Positions 56,239 to 64,000 of a stretch of DNA of 64,000 nt are shown piece after piece (position 1 is the stretch's first letter; the number at the start of each line of letters is the position of its first letter). The translations under genes were made by a program, and so were the position numbers. Below the pieces are notes generated by a model. The model did no database searches and was not told the origin of the DNA. It saw only the letters and a list, made by a program, of their open reading frames with translations. Where the stretch lies: contig CM028892.1 of the NCBI GenBank assembly GCA_016801885.1, forward strand, positions 10,858,114-10,922,113, read 5' to 3'. Origin of the DNA: Toxotes chatareus. Taxonomy: Eukaryota > Chordata > Actinopteri > Toxotidae.

Positions 56239-58134
56239 GTAAATACAAACACACACATAAAGATGCTCCAACTCACACACACACTGCACTCACACCTGTG
56301 TGTGGTGTCGTTTCCAGGCAGTGGGAGGAGGCAGAGATGCTGGTGCTCCTGCAGGTGATGTACACTGACCTGGACTTCCTGACGGCGTTCCACATCGAGC
56401 TGAAGGTACTGCAGAACTTCTTGTTTGAGGTCTACTGCCACTACAACAACATCCCCTTCCACAACTTCCAGCATTGCTTCTGTGTCACCCAGATGGTACG
56501 AACCTTTACTGCTCTCACGTTGCACAAATGACAAAATGTTTTTCTCCTTCTATTGAGTTTTTTGTCATAATTTCAGAATGTATGTAAAGGAGGAGAAGGA
56601 GAGTTTACAAGTACACAGGACAGGCTCTTTGAGCAACAGCTGTTTTCTGCTCTTAATGGTGTTACTGGTGTTACTGGTGTTGGATGGCGTCTTGGTCTGC
56701 AGATGTACGGGCTGATTTGGCTGACAGACCTCAGGAATAAATTAGGAAGAATCGACCTGTTGATCATGTTGACCTCAGCTCTGTGCCACGACCTCGACCA
56801 CCCCGGCTACAACAACGTTTACCAGGTCACCTCACTGCTGTTCTGTTTGGCTGTTTTAATCTGTTTATCTTATAATTCAAGGTGCTTCTTTAAAATGTAC
56901 TGAATTTAATTTCGCACAGATCAATGCTCAGACTGACTTGGCTCTTCGATACAACGATATTTCACCCCTGGAAAACCACCACTGTGCCGTGGCCTTTAGC
57001 ATCCTGTCCAAGGTACAGAAAACAAGAGGCATTAAAGCGCTGAATGATGACACATGACACTGTAACTGAAACACAATGAAATGCTGTAAAATGACTTTCC
57101 CTTTGCAGCCAGAGTGCAACATCCTCAAAAACATGAGCAGTGAGCAGTACAAACACATCCGAGGGGGAATGATCAAGTAAGACTTCAGCGCACAGCGTCA
57201 CTCACTGCGCCCGTGCTCAGGCTACGCTGTTTGTTCAGCTTTTTTTTTTCTAAATCTGTTTTTTCAGATGCATTCTGGCCACCGACATGGCGAGACACAA
57301 CGAAATCCTCAACAAGTTCAAGGTGATGCAGCCGGTGTTCGACTTCACCAACAAGGACCACAAGGAAGTGGTAAAGAAAAACATATTTACTTCTAAACAT
57401 GTTTCTGTACATTGATCTGGTGATTCTGAGTCTCGGTCCTTGTGTCCAGCTGATGAAGATCATGGTGAAGGTGAGCGACATCTCCAACGAGGCCAGGCCG
57501 ATGGAGGTGGCCGAGCCCTGGCTGGACTGTCTGCTGCAGGAGTTCTTCAACCAGGTTCATGCTCTCAATTTACTGATCAATACACAGGAAGTGATTGGAA
57601 ACGGCTGTGATCAGGGATGGAGGGAGTTATTTATCTTTTGTGTTTCACTGTTGTACTGTGTTGCTCCACAGAGTGACACAGAGAAACTCAAAGGGCTTCC
57701 AGTGACTCCATTCATGGACCGAGACAAAGTGTCCAAACCGTCGTCTCAGACCAGCTTCATCCGATTTGTTCTCCTGCCGCTCTTCACCGAGCTCACCAAG
57801 CTCTTCCCCTGTCTGGAGGTGAAATATCTCTGCTGCTTCACACTGTGTGGTAGATAAACTGATGGCGACTGATCAGGTCTGGTGTTATGATCCGTCCTCC
57901 TTATGGATCTGACTCCGACAGTCGAAAGCTTCCTTTGAAATGTATATTTTATCATAATCCTCCTGTTGCTTCGTCAGGTGCAGAGCTTCCTATTTGGCCT
58001 TGAAATGCCATTTTTCTAACATAATAAAACATGTTGTGCAGCAACACATTCTGGAGCCGGTGCGAAGGGCCCTGGAGTACTACTCTGACATGGAGAGAGC
58101 CAGCAAAGACGAGGGGGGGCCCACCAAGGCATGA
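54357..58134 (+). CDS. pde9a: PDE9A-type high-affinity cGMP phosphodiesterase (complete, 14 exons)
   Basis: Exons: 54357-54444, 55177-55326, 55433-55472, 55552-55654, 55786-55928, 56179-56238, 56318-56495, 56703-56825, 56920-57012, 57109-57176, 57268-57370, 57450-57554, 57672-57818, 58042-58134. They sum to 1494 nt in consistent phase, giving 497 aa and stop TGA. The enzyme hydrolyses cGMP to 5'-GMP; PDE9 has the highest cGMP affinity of the PDEs and no GAF domains. The N-terminus MTTKIIYFMVNGRLEQAEF matches the PDE9A start. The catalytic domain carries the metal-binding HNFQH, HDLDHPGYNN and the Asp of DISNE, plus the invariant substrate Gln in SSQTSFIRF. Overall it resembles human PDE9A, but divergence in the N-terminal half suggests a fish PDE9A-like paralogue. 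An in-frame upstream ATG at 54240 could extend the N-terminus. Three donors are weak (GAG/GTTTTT, CAG/GTCACC, CAG/GTTCAT). Confidence 0.93.
54445..55176 (+). other. pde9-type gene intron 1
   Basis: A 0.7 kb intron with no feature recognised. Confidence 0.8.
56318..58134 (+). CDS. pde9a: pde9-type gene exons 7-14: catalytic HD domain
   Basis: Exon 7 carries NNIPFHNFQHCFCVTQM (first metal His and signature), exon 8 LIMLTSALCHDLDHPGYNN (His-Asp metal pair), exon 9 RYNDISPLENHHCAVAF, exon 11 ILATDMARHNEIL, exon 12 VSDISNEARPMEVAEPWLDC (metal Asp and active-site Glu), exon 13 GLPVTPFMDRDKV and SSQTSFIRFVLLPLFTEL (substrate Gln), and exon 14 the C-terminal helix. All expected catalytic residues are present, so the enzyme should be active. 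Confidence 0.93.
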
Positions 58135-58595
58135 GGAGGAAGAGGAGGTGTCCCATGTTCAGTCCAGAGATGTGTTCATTTCACACACATCTTAGTTCAG
58201 ACCTGCAGCAGTTCTATCCTGCAGCAGTGTGTTAGAACTACATCTCAACATGTCTGACATTGTCATTAGTAGGGAGCTGAATGCATAGTTTCTACAATGT
58301 ATGTGATGGTTAGAAAAAAAAAAGACAAAAATTTACTGTGTGCGAGCTGGGGTACGGCTCCTCCCACTTCCTGACGGATGTGGTCGACTGGGGGCGGGGC
58401 TGTACCATGATTGTGATTTTGCCCTTTTTCCTTGCAGGGTTATTTGGCTCTGTCTACCTTTTTTCCTGTTGTGTTGGGCTTTTTTAGATTGTAATATGAA
58501 AAATGGAAAGGTTTAAAACACTTCTAGCTGTGTTCAAAGCTGATGTGCTGACCCTAATGTAAAAATGCTGAATAAATCGAACTGATACGGGGTGA
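58135..58595 (+). other. pde9-type gene 3'UTR
   Basis: Non-coding sequence after TGA with AATAAA at 58571-58576. The cleavage site is expected within about 20 bp. Confidence 0.65.
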
Positions 58596-60090
58596 AGGCA
58601 AACGCTTTCTGCACCTTCTGTTTTTTAAATTATCTGCTTAATTTCATTACTTTATTATTCATACTCATCCCTTTTCTGTTCTTTTTTCTTTTATACCAGC
58701 CTTTATTGACTTGTACTTTCCCAAAGTAAATTTAATTTTTATATTTTATAATTTTAAAAAAGCATCATCAACAGAAAAGCACATTCTTCGTGTTCCAGAC
58801 AGTTAAACCGCAGAGGAGAGATAAAAACTGTCAGGAGCACAGTGTGTACAGTGCAATTACTGCAAGTGTCTCTGTGGCCCGAGTAAACAGCATTTTCCTC
58901 ATCAGTGATTACACTTTGACGCGACTCTCCTCTTCTGATTCTATGCTGCAGACATGAGTTATACAAACCACAATAATAAGACAGGTAAGCTGTAAACAAC
59001 GACTGCACGGAGGTAAATTTGGCACCAGAAAGAAAGTGAATAAACAAGGAGGAAAACATGTACTTTGCATGTGCTTGGGTCTCTAGAAATAGTTTTTTGG
59101 CCTCCTTAAATTTATAGCACCACTACGACTACGGTCTCATTTTCCTTCCATAAGTTTAAATCTGAACAGTGGTCAGATGATGGAGGAAAAATTTGTATTG
59201 TTTTAAACATAAAGATATTGGCTTTGTTATTTTAAAGAGAGAAGTTTCCTTAAGTCAGCCAACAAGTCAAAGTTGCAGTTGCACCAAGTTTCAGCAGATT
59301 GATTATCCTGGACTTAAATGACTTATAGTTCTTGATATTCTGAGAGACAAAGTACATCATCTTAATAGTAACTTACAACAAGATTTGCTGTGTAACAGGC
59401 AATAATATAAGAGAACTGCTGGGAAATTAAAATACAAACCAGAAAACAAACAAGTTCAATGACAAAGAGTTTAATCCCAAAAATACAGAGTACATTAGGC
59501 CACTACAGGTCATGTTGTATGTACTTCACCCAGAACTGAATATACGAGTTTATGACAATATAGGAATGCTTGATAAAAGAGTATATGGTTATATGATAAA
59601 TTGACATTACAATTAAAATATAATAAATATACAATATAAAAATAAATAAAAATATACAATATAGATATTGATCGTATCACCAGTGACTACATTCCTTTGG
59701 GTTTAAGCAGACACATGATTAGCTGATAAATGTTAAAATATGCATTTAGCTGTTTTTGTAGGACACAGACGTCCTTAGGTTGATAGCAAGCTAGGGAAAA
59801 ACACAAAAACTCAAAACGCCAACATCAATATCATCATCATCATCATCATCACGAGCCTCAGCCAGAGAGGCCACCTGGTGTGTGACTGACCTATCAATAG
59901 ACCTTTCACTGACACAGAGCTTTACTCTGTAGTCACTTGGTTGGAGCTTGGCACGCTACTGGTGGAGGAGGGCGCTCTTTCACCCCTCACTCTTATATTG
60001 CAGACGGTTCCAACGCAGCTGAAGGTTAGGGGCAGCGCACGGCGTGCACCCCAGTTGTCTTCCTCAACGTCTGGATGAGTCAGTTTTCAC
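58596..60090. other. intergenic, AT-rich
   Basis: No gene is seen. Contains an ATC trinucleotide run near 59826-59850 and AT-rich sequence around 59580-59660. Confidence 0.7.
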
Positions 60091-60094
60091 GAGA

Positions 60095-60290
60095 CCATTA
60101 TTCTGGGTCTAGAGAATTTATGTGACCTCCTTTGCTTTGATTCTCTGGTGGCTGGTTGTCGGCCTTCGGTTCAGGAACTCGTTTGCAGTGGCTGGCGTGT
60201 ACCCATGTGGCCTTTTCTGACAATAAATGGCGGCAGGTCGGTGGAGCCAGGACCACGGACAGAGAACATGCAGCTCCGGAGCCAGAGACA
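60095..60290 (-). pseudogene. endogenous retrovirus pol remnant (integrase C-terminus)
   Basis: A minus-strand frame encodes a WVHASHCKRV motif followed by a polar tail and stop. This is the pattern of the integrase C-terminal (GPY/F-like) module at the 3' end of gamma/epsilon-type retroviral pol genes found in fish genomes. Only a short piece is present. No reverse transcriptase, gag or intact LTR is visible nearby, so it is a dead fragment. The match rests on one motif and its distance to the stop. Confidence 0.45.
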
Positions 60291-60548
60291 CCTGCAGAAG
60301 GCACAGAGAAAGAGAGACCAGAGAGAGACAAGCACAGGACTACAGGAGAGAGAGGACAATAACAGCCTTTAACAGCATAACTAGTAGAGACTGAGGTAGC
60401 TTTAAACAGACAGCAAGAGGGTGATGAAGTGACTTTGCTGTTCTGTATCTCTCTCAGTTTGTTTTATATTTTCTTACTTTAAACTTAAGCATGTGTGTTG
60501 AATGTACTGTGTGTGTGTGTTACGGGTCATTGTATCCTAAAGGTTGAT

Positions 60549-61165
60549 TGAAGGCAACTGGACTTCTTGCTTTAAGCTTGAAGACGTTTGACCTCTCATC
60601 CGAGAAGCTCCTTCAGTTCTGGAGACTGGTTAGAGTCCAAACTTTTAAACTCCTCCCTGTCTCACCTAGTGGGTGCTACCTCTGGGAGCAATAGAAAGCA
60701 CTGAGTGGAACGTTCACACCTTGAGTGGCTCCTGCTGGGCTGCCTCAAGTGGAGTCGTTAGCGCCTGAGGATACTCAGGTGAGCGCAGAAACTAAGCATC
60801 ACGTGAGTCGTTACAGTCACGTGAGCCCAGATGTGAATGTGTTAGTCGCTTGGGGAGGGATCTCAAAACTGCGTTATAGATAGGTGACAGCTGGTGCCGT
60901 AGACCGCCCCCTGTATTCAGTGACGGATGTTCTATTTTGACATGGATGGCCTCCTTAACTCTTCTCTCAAACCATCTATGTTCCCGGTCCAAAATGCAGA
61001 CATCACTGTCCTCAAAGGAGTGTCCTTTCTCCTTGAGATGCAAGTGAGCGGCTGAGTTCTGACCGGAGGAGTGAGCTCGTCTATGCTGAGCCATGCGTTT
61101 GTGGAGCGGCTGCTTAGTCTCCCCTATATATAGATGGGAGCACTGCAGGCTGACTTTGACCGCAC
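60549..61165 (-). mobile_element. Penelope-like retroelement 3' end, minus-strand copy
   Basis: The frame from about 61180 down to 60850 encodes the GIY-YIG-type endonuclease segment of Penelope-like elements (LYIGETKQPLHKRMAQHRRA, then GHSFEDSDVCILDREHRWFE and NTGGGLRHQLSPIY). It is followed by the 3' non-coding part ending at GTCCAGTTGCCTTCAA (60549). The reverse transcriptase part is missing. The frame over this segment is open without stops. It forms the left arm of an inverted repeat with the copy at 61.49-62.10 kb. Confidence 0.8.
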
Positions 61166-61185
61166 AGACTTTCTCTGACACTCCC

Positions 61186-62102
61186 TCGACGACCGTACCA
61201 GTCTCACACCGGACCAGATCTGCCTCACCACAACCTACTTCAACAACAACGCCCGGCTTTTTACAGACAGAAACCGACACACACTAACCAGAACCAGAAC
61301 CCTACACCACCAACAGGGAGGACACCACAAACCACAACTTGTTGGAGTGTCAGAGAGAAACTGAGGAGGATTTTCTCCAAACACAACATTCCAGTTCATT
61401 TCAGACCCTGTAACACTCTGAGACAGAAACAGCTACACCTCAAAGACAAAACTCCCAAAAACCAACTAAGCCATGTCGTCTGTGCGGTCTAAGTCAGCGA
61501 GCGGCGCTCCCACCTATACACAGGGGAGACTAAACAGCCGCTCCACAAACGCATGACCCAGCACAGACGAGCTCACTCCTCCGGTCAGAACTCAGCCGTT
61601 CACCTGCATTTCAAGGAGAGAGGACACTCCTCTGAAGAGAGCGATGTCCCCATTCTGGACCGGGAACATAGATGGTTTGAGAGAAGAGTTAAGGAGGCCA
61701 TCCATGTCAAACTAGAACATCCATCACTGAATAGAGGGGGCGGTCTAAGACACCAGCTGCCACCTATCTATGATGCAGTTTCTGAGATCCCTCCCCAAAC
61801 GACTAACACATTCACATCTGGGCTCACGTGACTCTAGCGACTCACATGATGCTTAGTTTCTACGCTCACCTAAGCACCCTCAGGTGCTAACGACTCCACT
61901 TGAGGCAGCCCAGCAGGAGCCACTCAAGCCGTGAACGTTCCACTCAGTGGTATCTATTGCTCCCAGAGGTAGCACCCACTAGGTGAGATAGGGAGGAGTT
62001 TAAAAGCCTGGACTGTCTAACCAGTCTCCAGAACTAAAGAAGTTTCTCAGATGAGAGGTGAAACGTCTTCAAGCTTCAAGCAAGAAGTCCAGTTGCCTTC
62101 AA
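61186..62102 (+). mobile_element. Penelope-like retroelement 3' end, plus-strand copy
   Basis: Encodes the end of the reverse transcriptase region (VGVSEKLRRIFSKHNIPVHF, TLRQKQLHLKDKTPKNQ near 61340-61470), an in-frame stop near 61488, then the GIY-YIG segment with YTGETKQPLHKRMTQ (Ile of YIG changed to Thr), RREHRWFE-like and NRGGGLRHQLPPIYDAV motifs. It ends with the same 3' tail as the minus copy at 62102. It is degenerate and 5'-truncated, lacking the catalytic RT motifs. Confidence 0.8.
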
Positions 62103-62332
62103 ACAGCCATTAGAATAGGATAAGACATGTTTTACATGCACATTATTAAATATATAAAATGAGATATAATACAGATACATCTTGTATTTGAATAGAAAAG
62201 AGAATTGTGTTTTGTTTTGCAGAACATTCGAAAATAAGAACATAAAAAACATATAAAGACATATTAAGTGTTTACTTATTGAATCCACAAACCTACTGGC
62301 CATTTGCTTCTGCCTTACCTCCTCTGCTGCTC

Positions 62333-64000
62333 ACCATCCCTCTGATTGCTGGTCCCTGGAAATCTGCATCTGTGTCTGTGTCCGTATCTGAGTCTGCATC
62401 TTTGTCTTTACCTGTGTGTTGTTCTGTCTTGCCTCCTCTTCTTCTGTCTTGTCTCCTCTTCTTCTGTCTTGTCTCCTCTTCTTCTGTCTTGCCTCATGTG
62501 TTGTTCCTGTTCCATGTGTCCAGTCTCCTGTCTCGCTCATCATCCATCTGATTGTTGGTCCCTGGACATCTGCATCTGCATCTATGTCATCTTTGTCTTT
62601 ACCTGTGATGGTTTCCTCCTCTTCTTCTGCCTTGCCTCCTCTTCTTCTGTCTTGCCTCCTCTTCTTCTGTCTTGCCTCCTCTTCTTCTTGCCTCATGTGT
62701 TGTTCCTGCTCCACGTGTCCACTGTTGCCTCAAGTGTTGTTCCTGTTCCATGTGTCCAGTCACCTGTCTCGCTCATCATCCATCTGAATGTTGGTCCCTG
62801 GACATCTGCATCTGCATCTGTGTCCGTGTCCGAGTGTGCAGCTTTGTCTTTACCTGTCTTGATTCCTTGTGTGTGCTTCTCCCTTGCCTCCTCTTCTTCT
62901 GTCTTGTCTCCTCTTCCTCTGTCTTGCCTCCTCTGCGTTGCCTCCTCAAGTGTTGTTCCTCCTCCACGTGTCCAGTCTCCTGTCTCGCTCACCAGCCCTC
63001 TGATTGTTGGTCCCTGGAAATCTGCATCTGTGTCCGTATCTGAGTCTGCATCTTTGTCTTTACCTGTGTGTTGTTCTGTCTTGCCTCCTCTTCTTCTGTC
63101 TTGCCTCCTCTGCTTCTGTCTTGCCTCCTCTGCTTGTCTTGCCTCCTCTTCTTCTGTCTTGTCTCCTCTTCTTCTGTCTTGCCTCCTCTTCTTCTGTCTT
63201 GCCTCCTCTGCTTGTCTTGCCTCCTCTTCTTCTGTCTTGCCTCCTCTGCTTCTGTCTTGCCTCATGTGTTGTTCCTGATCCATGTGTCCAGTCTCCTGTC
63301 TCACTCATCATCCATCTGAATGTTGGTACCTGGAAATCTGCATCTGCATCTGTGTCCGTGTCCGAGTGTGCAGCTTTGTCTTTACCTGTCTTGATTCCTT
63401 GTGTGTGCTCCTCTCTTGCCTCCTCTTCTTCTGTCTTGTCTCCTCTTCTTCTGTCTTGTCTCCTCTTCTTCTGTCTTGCCTCCTCTGCTCCTCCCTTGCC
63501 TCCTCTTCTTCTCTCTTGTCTCCTCTTCTTCTGTCTTGCCTCCTCTTCTTCTGTCTTGTCTCCTCTTCTTCTGTCTTGCCTCCTCTTCTTCTGTCTTGTC
63601 TCCTCTTCTTCTGTCTTGCCTCCTCTGCTTCTGCCTTACCTCCTCTTCTGTTGTCTTGCCTCCTCTTCTTCTGTCTTGCCTCCTCTGTTTGTCCCTTTCC
63701 TCCTCTTCTTCTGTCTTGTCTCCTCTTCTTCTGTCTTGCCTCCTCTGCTCCTCCCTTGCCTCCTCTTCTTCTGTCTTGTCTCCTCTTCTTCTGCCTTACC
63801 TCCTCTTCTGTTGTCTTGCCTCCTCTTCTTCTGTCTTGTCTCCTCTTCTTCTGTCTTGCCTCCTCTGCTCCTCCCTTGCCTCCTCTTCTTCTGTCTTGCC
63901 TCAAGTGTTGTTCCTGATCCATGTGTCCAGTCTCCTGTCTCACTCATCATCCATCTGAATGTTGGTCCCTGGAAATCTGCATCTGCATCTGTGTCCGTGT
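62333..64000. repeat. composite minisatellite (20-bp unit with interspersed ~100-bp module)
   Basis: Many copies of a 20-bp unit, TCCTCTTCTTCTGTCTTGCC, are interrupted by a module containing TTGGTCCCTGGAAATCTGCA and GTGTCCAGTCTCCTGTCTC. The module recurs at about 62342, 62548, 62784, 63000, 63316 and 63955. The array continues past the window end. The unit has no A on this strand and hence no T on the other, so no stop codon can occur in any frame. The long open frames on both strands are a by-product, not genes. Confidence 0.9.

Larger units (their letters stand above)
60549..62102. repeat. long imperfect inverted repeat made of two Penelope-like ends
   Basis: The arms 60549-61165 and about 61490-62102 are reverse complements with scattered mismatches (roughly 610 bp each), around a spacer of about 320 bp. 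The 3' ends of both element copies point outward. Confidence 0.85.

Noticed and set aside
62346..63958. Long open frames on both strands (up to 310 codons) in the terminal repeat
   Set aside because: They are a by-product of a 20-bp unit lacking A on one strand, so no stop codons can occur. There is no start context, domain or non-repetitive content.
1..64000. CRISPR arrays, bacterial operons, riboswitches, phage attachment sites
   Set aside because: The sequence is vertebrate nuclear DNA with spliced genes. The only regular arrays are microsatellites and the minisatellite.

Overview
This is vertebrate nuclear DNA, most probably from a ray-finned (percomorph-like) fish. Genes are split by GT-AG introns, CA/TG microsatellites are frequent, teleost-type interspersed repeats are present, and no bacterial operon structure is seen. 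The order GLI2 - CLASP1 with a U4atac snRNA gene inside CLASP1 corresponds to human 2q14.2.

Region by region: (1) 1-8.3 kb, + strand, carries the 3' half of a gli2 gene: four exons covering the end of zinc finger 3, fingers 4 and 5, and the whole C-terminal degron/activator region, followed by a 3'UTR. The 5' half lies outside the window. (2) 8.3-21.08 kb is about 13 kb with no gene I can support. It holds microsatellites, weak repeat fragments, several blocks that look like conserved non-coding enhancers, and a strong CTCF-type motif. (3) 21.08-53.6 kb, - strand, is a complete clasp1 gene. I placed 42 coding exons by hand; all junction phases agree and give 1632 codons if every exon is used. 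Three are microexons of 27, 24 and 3 nt, and several more are frame-neutral cassettes. (4) 50,370-50,498, + strand, inside clasp1 intron 1, is an intact-looking RNU4ATAC (U4atac snRNA) gene with PSE-like and ZNF143-like upstream motifs. (5) 54.36-58.6 kb, + strand, is a complete 14-exon PDE9A-type cGMP phosphodiesterase (497 aa), head to head with clasp1. (6) 58.6-62.1 kb is repeat territory: a short remnant of an endogenous retrovirus pol 3' end, then two Penelope-like retroelement 3' ends in inverted orientation. (7) 62.3-64.0 kb is a composite minisatellite that runs off the window.

Functionally the three protein genes are unrelated: a Hedgehog transcription factor, a microtubule plus-end stabiliser and a cGMP hydrolase. 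They appear linked by ancient synteny. The most notable biology is the minor-spliceosome RNA gene nested antisense in clasp1, and the density of microexons, symmetric cassette exons and repeat-flanked exons that gives clasp1 a large in-frame splicing repertoire. Exon boundaries come from reading splice consensus and reading-frame continuity, and from recalled human family sequences; no alignment program was run.
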